NCBI GenBank assembly: GCA_012032575.1
Contig: JAAUSP010000098.1
Coordinates: 1-17,285, forward strand
Length of the DNA: 17,285 bases
Source: Anaerolineales bacterium
GTDB lineage: Bacteria > Chloroflexota > Anaerolineae > 4572-78 > J111
Direction of reading: 5' to 3'
The position numbers were made by a program, and so were the translations under genes. Below, one piece after another: positions 7,969 through 16,133 of this stretch. The first letter of the stretch is position 1. Every line of letters begins with the position of its first letter. Below the pieces are notes generated by a model, which was given only the letters and a program-made list of their open reading frames with translations, did not search any database and had not been told where the DNA came from.

Positions 7969-8279
7969 ATGGAACACCCGCAAGCGCAAACACGAACCTT
8001 AGGCCGTAATCATCGGTACAAAACCCCACGAGTTTACCCGGAATTGGTTAAAACTCCGACCATGGCCGAGCGAGAAGCGACCTATCAGCGGCTCTCAAAC
8101 TGGTGGCACGCATTGATGAGGACTTGACTCGTGGGATTCGTCACTATCGCAACAAAACCGGAATGCTGCTGACCACGCTCGATGAAGTGGTGCGCGCTAT
8201 TCTGGATAACGATCTGCTGCTGCCGGAAGAGCAGGGCCACGACCTGCTCTGGCTGCCGGCTCAAGAGTTGGCGGCTTAA
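7969..8279 (+). CDS. Small hypothetical protein between mraY and murD, one frameshift
   Basis: I do not recognise this gene. The ATG at 7969 has a strong Shine-Dalgarno sequence (GGAGGA), one of the best in the window. The first frame encodes a basic, Tyr- and Pro-containing start (MEHPQAQTRTLGRNHRYKTP) and runs to TYQRLSN. One extra base near 8091-8098 joins it to an open frame containing KLVARIDEDLTRGIRHYRN, LDEVVRAILDNDLLLPEEQ and a Leu- and Ala-rich end at TAA 8277-8279. The repaired protein is about 103 residues, soluble and probably helical in its second half, with no membrane segment. Its place suggests cotranscription with murD. The joined reading and good start argue for a real gene, but its function is unknown. 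Confidence 0.55.
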
Positions 8280-8286
8280 TTCAAAC

Positions 8287-8315
8287 CGTTGAACGTTTGA
8301 ACGTTAAACGTTAAA
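8287..8315. repeat. GAACGTT repeat before murD
   Basis: GTTGAAC, GTTTGAAC, GTTAAAC, GTTAAAT: a mostly 7-bp-period, partly self-complementary array ending eight bases before the murD ATG. It leaves murD without a Shine-Dalgarno sequence. A near copy opens murB. Confidence 0.65.
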
Positions 8316-8322
8316 TAAATTT

Positions 8323-9768
8323 ATGGCAGACATCAGCACACTCGCCGGGTTGCGTGTGGTGATCGTTGGCCTGGGGCAAGAAGGAACAGCGCTGGCAGCC
8401 TATCTGACCAGGCATGGCTTTCGGGTCACGGTCACCGACGCCCAACCCGCAGAAAAATTGGGGTCAATTCCCGCCACGCTGGCCGCGGCGGGAGCGTCAC
8501 TGGTGTTGGGGGAGCACCCGTTGTCTCTCCTGGACGAGGTTGATTTGATTTTGGTCAGCCCCGGTGTGCCGCTGCAGATACCCTTTCTGGAAGCGGCTCG
8601 TTCACGCAGAATCCCTCTCAGCACCGAAAGCCGGCTGTTCTGTTATCTCTGCCCCGCGCTAATTGTGGGAATTAGCGGCTCCAGTGGTAAAACAACCACA
8701 ACCACCATGCTGGGCAAAATCATGGAAGCCAGTGGCCGGACAACCTGGGTGGGGGGCAATATCGGCCGGCCGCTCATCGAGGTGGTGGACCAGATCAGCC
8801 CGGCGGATGTAGTGGTGATGGAGTTGAGCAGCTTTCAACTGGAGTATTTCCATGCCCGGATGAACCAGGGGGTAAAAACCGAGCATCCTGGCCTGGCAGC
8901 TTTGCTGGCAAGCTGGAGTCCACCCATTAGCGCCATCCTGAACATTACCCCCAATCACCTGGACCGCCATCCCTCCATGAAGCATTACGTGCGGGCCAAA
9001 CGGGCGGTGATTGACTACCAGGGGCCGGAGGGCGTGATTGTCATGGGGTTGGACAATGACATGACCCGGACGATTGGCCGTCAACACCGTAACAAGGTCC
9101 GCTGGTTTAGCCTGGAGGCCCAGATGCCCAATGGGGCTTCGCTGGCCCGGAAAGATTTAGTCTTGCTTGACCAAAACAGCATGCCCCATTTTCTGGCCGC
9201 CCGGCAGGAGGTCAAGCTGCGGGGGGCGCACAATCTGAGCAATATTCTGGCGGCCTGCCTGCTGGCCAGAGAAGCCGGCGCGTCCATTGAGGATATGCGC
9301 AGCGTCATTACTACCTTTACCGGGGTGCCCCATCGCCTGGAGTTTGTGCGCGAGCGAGCAGGGGTCAATTACTTCAACGACAGCGTCTCCACCACGCCAG
9401 GACGACTCATTGCGGCCCTGCACTCCTACAATGAACCACTGGTGCTGCTGGCAGGGGGGCGGGATAAAAATTTGCCCTGGGATGACGTAACCCGCCTGAT
9501 CCTGCACAAAGTCCGAACGGTTATCTTGTTTGGCGAGGCGACCGAATTGATTGCCAAAGCACTTGATAAAGCCCGCCATGAAATAACCCAGTCGCAAACT
9601 GTGGTTCAACGGGCCGCCAGCCTGGAGGAAGCAGTGAACATGGCCGCCCAGGTGGCTCAACCCGGTCAGGTGGTATTGTTATCACCCGGCTGCGCCAGCT
9701 TCGACGCCTTTCGTAGCTACGCCGAACGCGGCGAAAGGTTCAAAGAGTTAGTCCGAGGGTTATCGTGA
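8323..9768 (+). CDS. murD: UDP-MurNAc-L-alanine--D-glutamate ligase MurD
   Basis: Cytoplasmic ATP-dependent ligase that adds D-glutamate to UDP-MurNAc-L-Ala. The 481 residues are slightly longer than usual. The N-terminal Rossmann-like domain begins LAGLRVVIVGLGQEGTALA. The P-loop is GISGSSGKTTTTT with lysine 123. Then come WVGGNIGRPL, ELSSFQLE and NITPNHLDRHPSM. The C-terminal domain has GAHNLSNILAA, PHRLEFV and FNDSVSTTP, then LAGGRDKNLPW and LSPGCASFDAF. All are diagnostic of MurD. The frame is intact. A segment near residues 185-205 (MNQGVKTEHPGLAALLASW) is slightly longer than in many relatives. The stop TGA overlaps an out-of-frame ATG at 9768. Confidence 0.96.
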   Translation: MADISTLAGLRVVIVGLGQEGTALAAYLTRHGFRVTVTDAQPAEKLGSIPATLAAAGASLVLGEHPLSLLDEVDLILVSPGVPLQIPFLEAARSRRIPLSTESRLFCYLCPALIVGISGSSGKTTTTTMLGKIMEASGRTTWVGGNIGRPLIEVVDQISPADVVVMELSSFQLEYFHARMNQGVKTEHPGLAALLASWSPPISAILNITPNHLDRHPSMKHYVRAKRAVIDYQGPEGVIVMGLDNDMTRTIGRQHRNKVRWFSLEAQMPNGASLARKDLVLLDQNSMPHFLAARQEVKLRGAHNLSNILAACLLAREAGASIEDMRSVITTFTGVPHRLEFVRERAGVNYFNDSVSTTPGRLIAALHSYNEPLVLLAGGRDKNLPWDDVTRLILHKVRTVILFGEATELIAKALDKARHEITQSQTVVQRAASLEEAVNMAAQVAQPGQVVLLSPGCASFDAFRSYAERGERFKELVRGLS

Positions 9769-9792
9769 TGAAGTTGTGGCAGATTACCGGCA

Positions 9793-11001
9793 ATGAAAAC
9801 CGACGAGTCGCATAAATACGATTATCTCTTAATTATCACCATCGCGGCGCTGCTGATCATCGGCTTGATGATGATCTACAGTGCTACGTTTGCCCTGGGG
9901 TATCAGTTGTACGATCAACCCACCTATTACTTCATTCGCCAACTGTTGTGGATGGGGGTGGGGCTGCTGGTGATGATTATCTTTGCCCGGGTGGAATACC
10001 ATACCTGGCGGCGCTTCTCGATCCTGCTGATGACCTTTACCCTGCTTTTGTTAGGGGCGGTGCTGCTGGTAGGGCAGGAGCGTTTTGGCGGGCAGCGCTG
10101 GCTGCTGAATGGCTCTATCCAGCCGTCGGAGTTCAGTAAATTGGCGATTATTATTTACATTGCCGATTGGCTCTCGTCTAAAGGCGAGCAAATTCGCAAG
10201 GTGAGCTACGGCCTCATCCCCTTTGCGATTTTGCTGGGCATGATTACCGGCCTGATTGTGCTTCAGCGCAGCCTGAGCACAGCCATCCTGATTGCGCTGA
10301 CGGCCATCGCCATGTTCTTTATTGCCGGCGGCAATTTATGGCAGATCATCGTCAGCGGTATTTTGGGCGGGGGCACCATTGCCTTTTTGACCGCCCAATC
10401 CGCCTACCGCCTCAGCCGCGTAGCTACATTTTTGGATCCGCTCAACGCCGACCCGCTGGACAGCGGCTACCAGATTCGCCAGATTTTGATCGCGTTGGGG
10501 TCAGGCGGTTTGACCGGGCTGGGGCTGGGGGCCAGCCGCCAGAAATTTGGTTACATCCCCGCCTCGCACACCGACGGTATTTTTGCCATTTTGGGCGAAG
10601 AGTTAGGGCTGATCGGTTCGCTGGCAGTGCTGGGTTTGTTTGCCTTTCTGGCTTATCGCGGCTTTCGGGTGGCCATGCTGGCCCCGGATTCCTTTGGCCG
10701 GGTGCTGGCTTCGGGGATTACGTGCAGCCTTATTTTTCAAACCCTGGTCAATGTGGGGGTAGTCACCGCCAGTATCCCTTTTACCGGCGTCACCCTGCCC
10801 TTTATCAGTTTTGGCGGCTCGTCGCTGGTGGTGACGATGGCCAGCGCGGGGTTGCTGCTGGCCGTGTCGCGCCGGACCATGCCGGAAGACCCACAAGAGA
10901 GAGAGGAACGCCGTGAGGTTGATCATCTCCGGCGGCGGAACCGGGGGCCACGTTTATCCGGCCCTGGCCGTCGTGCCAAAGCTAAAGCAATTGCGCGCTG
11001 A
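9793..11001 (+). CDS. ftsW: Septal peptidoglycan glycosyltransferase FtsW (SEDS family)
   Basis: SEDS-family polytopic membrane protein that polymerises lipid II at the septum, partnered by the ftsI product. The 402 residues include about ten membrane helices. Motifs include MMIYSATFA at the first helix, RWLLNGSIQPSEFSKLA, and SHTDGIFAILGEELG, where aspartate 261 matches the catalytic Asp of FtsW/RodA. FISFGGSSL lies near the end. The usual QPDLGTA motif reads LQRSLSTA here. The basic tail from about residue 370 overlaps murG by 89 bp, which is unusual; a lost base near 10900 would instead end ftsW at a TGA overlapping the murG GTG. ATG 9793 lacks a clear Shine-Dalgarno sequence. ATG 9768 overlaps the murD stop but is out of frame. 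Confidence 0.93.
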   Translation: MKTDESHKYDYLLIITIAALLIIGLMMIYSATFALGYQLYDQPTYYFIRQLLWMGVGLLVMIIFARVEYHTWRRFSILLMTFTLLLLGAVLLVGQERFGGQRWLLNGSIQPSEFSKLAIIIYIADWLSSKGEQIRKVSYGLIPFAILLGMITGLIVLQRSLSTAILIALTAIAMFFIAGGNLWQIIVSGILGGGTIAFLTAQSAYRLSRVATFLDPLNADPLDSGYQIRQILIALGSGGLTGLGLGASRQKFGYIPASHTDGIFAILGEELGLIGSLAVLGLFAFLAYRGFRVAMLAPDSFGRVLASGITCSLIFQTLVNVGVVTASIPFTGVTLPFISFGGSSLVVTMASAGLLLAVSRRTMPEDPQEREERREVDHLRRRNRGPRLSGPGRRAKAKAIAR

Positions 11002-12050
11002 TCTGGAAATTTTGTGGCTTGGCAGTAAAGGCGGCATGGAACAGGCCCTGGTGGAACGGGCCGGTTTAACATTTGAAGCGATTGCGGCGTTGGGGCTGCG
11101 TGGCAAGAATCCGGTGGCGGTAGCTCAGGGAGTGGCGGCGCTGGGGCGAGGTTTTTACCAGAGCGGCCACATTATGGACCGTTTTCAGCCCGATGCCTTG
11201 TTTGTGACCGGCGGGTATGTTTGCGTGCCGGTCACGCTGGCAGCGCGGCGGGTCGGCATACCGGCGCTCATTTATCTGCCTGACATCGAGCCGGGTCTGG
11301 CGATCAAATTTCTGGCCCGCTTTGTTCAGCGGGTGGCCGTGACCGCGCCGGCAGCGCAGCAGTTTTTTAAACCCGGGCTGACCGTCGTCACCGGCTATCC
11401 GGTCCGAGATGACTTTTTTTTCTCCTTCCTTTCAAGGAGGGGGCCGGGGGGAGGTCGGCGAGGTCAAAGCCGCCGCCCGCCGCGAGTTGGGTTTGCGCGA
11501 CGACCTGCCCATGCTGATGGTCTTTGGCGGCAGTCGCGGGGCGCGCAGCATTAATCAGGCAGTAGTCAACCATCTGGCCGATTTTTTGCCGCTCTGCCAG
11601 ATTGTCCACGTAACCGGAACGCTGGATGAAGCCTGGGTGCTGGCTCGCCGGGCTGAGTTATCGCCGGAGCAGCAGATTCGTTACCACATCTCGGCCTACC
11701 TGCATGAGGACATGGTCACGGCCCTCCTGGCCGCCGATCTGGTCATTTCACGGGCCGGGGCCAGTGTGCTGGGCGAATTTCCGGCGGCGGGACTGCCCGC
11801 CATTTTGGTCCCGTATCCCTATGCCGGGGCGCATCAATGTTTGAACGCCGAGTACCTGGCGCGACAGGATGCGGCGGTGGTGGTTAAGGATGAGGATTTG
11901 AGCCACAAGCTCAAGGAAGTGGTTATGACGTTGTTATCCGATAAAGGAAAACTCGCAGCTATGAGCCGCGCCAGCGCTAACCTGGCTCAACCGGAAGCGG
12001 CGGCTCGTTTAGCGCAAGCAATTGTGGGGATTGGCTATGGTAGAAATTAA
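10913..12050 (+). CDS. murG: Lipid II synthase MurG, with one frameshift in an inserted repeat
   Basis: Peripheral membrane GT-B glycosyltransferase that adds GlcNAc from UDP-GlcNAc to lipid I. GTG 10913 is preceded by AGAGAGAGGA and gives the conserved start MRLIISGGGTGGHVYPALAV. The first half runs to VTGYPVRDD. The second half, in another frame, has KAAARRELGL, FGGSRGARSIN, ISRAGASVLGEFPAAGLPAI and PYPYAGAHQ. They meet at 11412-11456, where an eight-T run and a GC-rich palindromic repeat lie. One base less there joins the frames. The repaired protein is about 378 residues with a 10-15 residue insertion at the interdomain linker. The 3' end overlaps the next gene by 14 bases. An essential function makes a true pseudogene unlikely. 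Confidence 0.92.
11413..11456. repeat. Palindromic repeat inserted in murG
   Basis: CTCCTT (11422-11427) and AAGGAG (11434-11439) are inverted around CCTTTC, followed by GGGGCCGGGGGGAGG. The element is of the same general GC-rich palindrome type as the one at 321-381 and the one inside murB at 16432-16465. It adds residues not expected at the MurG interdomain linker. Confidence 0.6.
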
Positions 12051-12783
12051 CTGGACGGCCCTGGTCATATTGTTGATCGGCCTCTTTGCTCTAGCCGGTT
12101 ATTACAAAGGCTGGTGGAAAGAAGCCATTACAACCGTTTTTCTAACCTTTCTGGTTTTGTTGTCTCAGGTACCAACCCTGGCCCAAATTTTTATCAATAC
12201 GCTTAACTTTATTATCAGTCTGATTTGGCGTGCCCTGTCCGCACTAAGCCTCGATCTGGTCAGTGCGCTTGAAACTAGCTTGGGGTTGGATATAAATGGC
12301 GAGACGCCTCAACTCGACGCCGGTGATGGCCATACCTGGATTATCATTTTGATAATATTTTTGAGCCTGGCTATCTTGATTGGGCGTCATAGTTTACCGG
12401 GGTGGAGTCGCCCCACATACCCTTATGAAGGTTATGTTGCTACTCAGCAGGCTGCTATGTATGGAGTATTACTGGGAGGTATAAACGGTTGGTTGATTAT
12501 TAGCCTCGTTCGAGTGTATCTGACTGGAAGCACCTTACCGGGTGGGAGCAGTGGGACCGCCTCGGCTGACAGGGTCATAGTCCAGGCAACAGATGTTCCA
12601 CTGACCAGTATTGCGGATAGTTTTCTGCCCTGGCTTTTTGCCGGCCTGGCTATCCTGGTGCTTATTGCCGCCATAAACAACCGGGTTGTTTATGTGAAAG
12701 ACAAAGAGGGCTATCGCAAGATAGATTATAAACCGCCGCTTGGTTACACCAAGCAAGATATAACCCTGGCGAAAGATAAGTAA
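12037..12783 (+). CDS. CvpA-like membrane protein, paralog 1 of 3
   Basis: 248-residue integral membrane protein. ATG 12037 (MVEINWT) is chosen because paralog 2 starts identically; an upstream ATG at 12022 is in frame. Hydrophobic segments lie near residues 8-24, 33-55, 105-123, 140-165 and 198-222. Key features are GYYKGWWKEAIT (loop after the first helix, GWWKEAIT at 25-32), a THTW-like GHTW before the third helix, and GVLLGGINGWLIISLVRVYL. The Gly-Lys/Arg-Gly...Lys-Glu-Ala motif and the later Gly-rich helix resemble CvpA, with an extra C-terminal helix and charged tail ending PPLGYTKQD. It overlaps murG by 14 bases, so it is translationally coupled. CvpA proteins are linked to envelope maintenance. 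The function here is unknown. Confidence 0.85.
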   Translation: MVEINWTALVILLIGLFALAGYYKGWWKEAITTVFLTFLVLLSQVPTLAQIFINTLNFIISLIWRALSALSLDLVSALETSLGLDINGETPQLDAGDGHTWIIILIIFLSLAILIGRHSLPGWSRPTYPYEGYVATQQAAMYGVLLGGINGWLIISLVRVYLTGSTLPGGSSGTASADRVIVQATDVPLTSIADSFLPWLFAGLAILVLIAAINNRVVYVKDKEGYRKIDYKPPLGYTKQDITLAKDK

Positions 12784-12831
12784 TGGGTCATTTCAATCTG
12801 TGTCGTAAACGTAATTTAAGGATCAGTCATC

Positions 12832-13578
12832 ATGGTAGAAATTAATTGGACCATTATTAACTATTTCGTTATTGGTCTTTTTGTGCTGTCAGGCTTCTAT
12901 AAAGGGTGGTGGAAGGAAGCAATTACGACATTTCTATTGGGAATTCTGGTATTTTTTGTGCGCCACCCTGATATTGCTGAATGGGTAATTGAGGCGGTGA
13001 ATGGGGTTATCAGTACCGTATTGCAATGGCTACCGGCAGACCTGCAAAACACGATTGTTTCCATTTTGGATCTGAGGACTATCGCTGATATTCGGATAGA
13101 TGCCAGCAGCGGGCAGACCTGGTTGGTTATTTTAATTTTGTTTATCGGCTTATCCATTTTGTTAACGCGCAACATGTTACCCAATCGAATCATGAAACCA
13201 CCTTATACTACCTATCCGGTTACGCCGCTGGGCGCTTTTTTGGGTGGTTTGTTAGGCGGGCTAAATGGGTTTTTGATAATCAATTTGGTCAGAGAATATT
13301 TAACCGGCAGTTTCCTGCCTTTGAGTCCGGCCACGGAAATTGCATCGGTTGCGGGCCAAACAGTAGGAACCGCTTCGGCCGGGGTAGATTTTCTGGTCAC
13401 TGACCTGCCCGGTTTTACCAGTTTGGATACTATGGCCGCCTGGATTGTGATTGGATTTGGCTTTTTGATTGCCTTGATAGCCTTTAAGAATGTTGGAACG
13501 CCGCCTGGCTATCAAAAATGGAAAATTCAAAAGAAAACAGAAGGTAAAAAGGTATTAATCATAACTAATCAAGGATAG
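12832..13578 (+). CDS. CvpA-like membrane protein, paralog 2 of 3
   Basis: 248 residues, the same length as paralog 1 and clearly homologous end to end. It starts MVEINWTIINYFVIG behind AAGGA (12818-12822). GWWKEAIT is at 25-32. A central SSGQTWLVILILF begins the third helix. GAFLGGLLGGLNGFLIINLVREYL (asparagine 151, arginine 154, glutamate 155) places charged residues at a membrane helix end. The last helix is followed by a basic tail (PPGYQKWKIQKKTEGKK). It lacks the PP-x-GY segment in the position shared by paralogs 1 and 3. The frame is intact and the gaps on both sides are short, so it belongs to the same transcript. CvpA membership is suggested by motif pattern only. Confidence 0.85.
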   Translation: MVEINWTIINYFVIGLFVLSGFYKGWWKEAITTFLLGILVFFVRHPDIAEWVIEAVNGVISTVLQWLPADLQNTIVSILDLRTIADIRIDASSGQTWLVILILFIGLSILLTRNMLPNRIMKPPYTTYPVTPLGAFLGGLLGGLNGFLIINLVREYLTGSFLPLSPATEIASVAGQTVGTASAGVDFLVTDLPGFTSLDTMAAWIVIGFGFLIALIAFKNVGTPPGYQKWKIQKKTEGKKVLIITNQG

Positions 13579-13637
13579 TCAATTTGGTGAAAGCCAAGTC
13601 GTTACTTCCTTGACCGGGGTGTTGCAGGTGAAACACA

Positions 13638-14415
13638 ATGCAAATTGATTGGATAATGTTAAGCAACGTCGTCATTGTTATCTTTGCCGTCATCGGTTTT
13701 TTTAGAGGCTGGTGGAAAGAAGCCATCACGCTGTTTTTGCTGGCCTTATTGGTTTCGTTACTCCAGTACCCGGAGTCGGCCCAGCAAATTGTTGATTGGA
13801 TCAACAGCGGTATTACTACCATCTGGCCTTATTTAGCCAGCCTTTTCAGTTTTATTGATACTACCACCGTTTTTCAGTTTGATGCCGGTCGCGCCAGCAC
13901 CTGGTTAATGCTCCTTTTTTTGTTGCTGGGGCTGTCTGCATTCCTGGCGCGACTTTTTTTTGCCCGGCACGACCAGCAAGGTCCCCTCAAAATATTATAC
14001 GGTTACGTTGATAGGCCGCATCTTGGGCCTGTTAATCGGCGGGGGCAATGGTTTTCTTTTTATTAATCTGGTCAGAGAATACCTGGATGGCCGCAGTTTG
14101 CCTGGTAGCACCTCCCTTCAAACCGAAGTGTCTATAACCGGGGGCGGTTCTTTTACCCCTGCCGCCTCGAACCTCTCAATTCAGGCCGTCAACTTGCCCA
14201 GTGTGACAATTTTGGATAGTTATATTCCCTGGCTCATTATTGGGGCCGGTCTTTTGGTGATAGTGGCAGTCTTATGGAGCAGGGTCAAATGGGTCACCAA
14301 AGCGGGAGCGGGATCAAAATTTGATTATGTGCCTCCCTATGGCTACCAGTTATTCAAAGTGGAAAAGCCGCCGGAAAAACCAAAACCGCAGGAAGTGAAA
14401 GTTATACCTGAGTAA
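13638..14415 (+). CDS. CvpA-like membrane protein, paralog 3 of 3, one frameshift
   Basis: Third member of the tandem family, starting MQIDWIMLSN behind GCAGGTG. It has GFFRGWWKEAIT (GWWKEAIT at 24-31), FDAGRASTWLMLL before the third helix, and, in a second frame, GRILGLLIGGGNGFLFINLVREYL. The frame changes near 14004-14010. One base fewer there (or two more) gives YGY followed by LIGRILG, aligning with the other copies. Its tail carries FDYVPPYGYQLFKVE, like paralog 1, then a Pro- and Lys-rich end (EKPPEKPKPQEVK). The repaired protein is about 258 residues. Since its siblings are intact, the shift is probably a sequence error, but a decaying copy is possible. murC starts four bases after the stop. 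Confidence 0.8.
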
Positions 14416-14419
14416 ACCT

Positions 14420-15819
14420 ATGCCAAGCGTTCATCTCATCGGCATTGGCGGGGCGGGCTTATCCGCCATTGCGACCGTACTTTTACAACAGGGTTACCGA
14501 GTTTCCGGATCCGACCGGCAGCCTTCCCCGGCGACCGAGCGGCTGGCCCAATTGGGTGCAACGGTCTTCATCGGCCACCGGGCGGAAAACCTGGCTGGTC
14601 CGCTCGACACGGTTATCATTTCCTCGGCTATTCCCGCCGATAACCCCGAACGGGTCGAAGCCAAACGGCGCGGTCTGCCAGTGGTCAAACGAGCTGAATG
14701 GCTGGGCCAGATGATGGCCGGCAAAGTCGGGGTGGCGGTGGCCGGAACGCACGGCAAAACGACGACGACGGCCCTGATTGCCTTCATCTTGCAGCAGGCC
14801 GGGTTGGACCCCAGCTATATTGTGGGCGGCTTCATCCCCCAGCTTGATAGCAACGCTGCCGCCGGTCGAGGCGACGCCTTTGTGATTGAAGCCGACGAGT
14901 ATGATTATATGTTTTTGGGCCTGCGGCCCGAGGTAGCTGTGGTAACAAATGTCGAATGGGATCATCCCGATATGTTTGCCTCGCCCCAAATCCTGACCCG
15001 CGCCTTTGAAGATTTTGTGGGCCTGGTTCCGGCTTCCGGGTTGGTCATCGGCTGCGGCGACGATCCCGGCGCGCGTCACGTGCTGGCCCAGGCAGCCGCT
15101 CCAACCATCACTTACGGGTTGCACCCAGAAAACGAGTGGCAAGCAGTGGACATTCAACCGAATCCACGGGGCGGACACGATTTTAAGGTTAAGCAGATTC
15201 ATCCTTCATCCTTCATCCTTCATCCTTCATCCTTCATTTCTGTCTCCCTCTCCCTCCCCGGCCTGCACAACGTCAGCAACACCCTGGCCGCCCTGATTGC
15301 CGCCGAACGCTGCGGCGTCGAACTGGCTCAGGCGGCGGAGATTGCCGGTCATTTTAAAGGGGTGGGGCGCAGGTTTGAAGTAAAAGGCGAGGTGAACGGC
15401 GTCACCGTTATTGACGACTACGCCCACCACCCGACCGAGATCAAAGCGACGCTGGCGGCTGCCCGTACTCGCTTCGCCGCCGGCCGATTTGGGCGGCGTT
15501 CCAACCGCACACCTATAGCCGCACCCTGGCCCTGCTCGACGACTTTGCTCAGGCGTTTGCCGACGCCGACCACGTCATCATCACCGATATTTTCGCCTCC
15601 CGCGAAACCGATGAGGGCCTGGTCAAAAGCAGCGATATTCTGGCCCGCATGCGCCACCCCGACGCTCGCTGCCTGGCGACAATAGTCGAATCCGCCAACT
15701 ACCTGACTGCGCATCTCACTGCCCCGGCAGTGCTGATTACCCTGGGGGCCGGTGATGGTTATCTGATTGGCGAGAAGGTGTTGGAAACGTTTAAAAAAGA
15801 AAAAAGAAATAAGAAATAA
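14420..15819 (+). CDS. murC: UDP-MurNAc--L-alanine ligase MurC, with repeat insertion and one frameshift
   Basis: Cytoplasmic ATP-dependent ligase that attaches L-Ala to UDP-MurNAc. The N-terminal domain starts VHLIGIGGAGLSAIA. The P-loop is GTHGKTTTTA with lysine 113. EADEYDYMFLGLRP, NVEWDHPDMF and LPGLHNVSNTLAA follow. The C-terminal DDYAHHPTEIKATL is diagnostic. The frame is lost in the GCCGCCGGCC stretch around 15475-15486. One more base restores RPIWAAFQPHTYSRTLALL and runs to TAA 15817-15819, about 466 residues. Residues 261-273 (HPSSFILHPSSFI) are a translated heptamer array in a loop of the central domain. The last residues (KKEKRNKK) come from another array that supplies the stop. 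There is no clear Shine-Dalgarno sequence. Confidence 0.92.
15200..15237. repeat. Five CATCCTT heptamers inside murC
   Basis: Five perfect CATCCTT units (15200-15234) plus CAT are read in frame as the heptapeptide HPSSFIL, repeated. The + strand of this unit has no stop in any frame, while the complement AAGGATG contains TGA. The same unit forms the inverted arrays after mraY. It lies in the variable stretch before the conserved LPGLHNVSN. Confidence 0.9.
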
Positions 15820-15873
15820 GAAACTGCTGCATAAATTCTAATTTCTAAATTCTAATTTCTTATTTCTTACTTA
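15805..15873. repeat. AGAAATA / TAATTTC inverted heptamer arrays, end of murC
   Basis: AGAAATA, AGAAATA, AGAAACT (15805-15825) overlap the murC stop. TAAATTC, TAATTTC, TAAATTC, TAATTTC, TTATTTC (15832-15866) follow in the opposite sense, so the two arms can pair into an AT-rich hairpin. The unit matches the array after ftsL. Confidence 0.8.
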
Positions 15874-15888
15874 TCTTTAGGAGTAACC

Positions 15889-16133
15889 ATGGCTGAAACA
15901 AAACTAAAATTGGTCAAAAATCAAAAAAACAAACATTGTCTAATGGTAAGCCGGCCGACAATCAAGCTTCACACGCTTCACATCTCACGCCCCTGCCGCC
16001 TCTCACTCCCGCCGAGCGAGCCGAAGCAGCCCGTTTCCGTGCCCTGACGGCGGCCAAAGCAGCCCGGCAGGTGATGATTTCCCAGATCATGAGCGAGCTG
16101 CAAGATTTGGATGAAGCTCAATCCGCCGCCTGA
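15889..16133 (+). CDS. Small hypothetical protein between murC and murB, one frameshift
   Basis: I do not recognise this gene. ATG 15889 has AGGAG at a good distance. The frame breaks in a seven-A run near 15926. With eight A the reading continues as [12 protein letters not shown] to the TGA at 16131-16133, giving about 81 residues. The N-terminus is Lys-rich, the middle is Pro-rich ([15 protein letters not shown]) and the C-terminal half is Ala-rich and probably one amphipathic helix ([20 protein letters not shown]). It has no membrane segment or known motif. It may be cotranscribed with murB. The homopolymer break matches the other errors in the window, which supports a real gene; its function is unknown. 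Confidence 0.5.

Noticed and set aside
7969..8279. Toxin-antitoxin pair in the mraY-murD gap
   Set aside because: Two half frames look like two small genes, but they join as one protein after a one-base repair, and neither resembles a toxin.
11409..11460. Programmed frameshift in murG at the eight-T run
   Set aside because: A slippery run exists, but the same kind of break occurs in many genes of the window, so error explains it better. No Shine-Dalgarno-like stimulator with proper spacing is evident for this gene alone.
15200..15237. CRISPR-like array
   Set aside because: The units are seven bases, directly adjacent and without spacers, and no cas gene is present.
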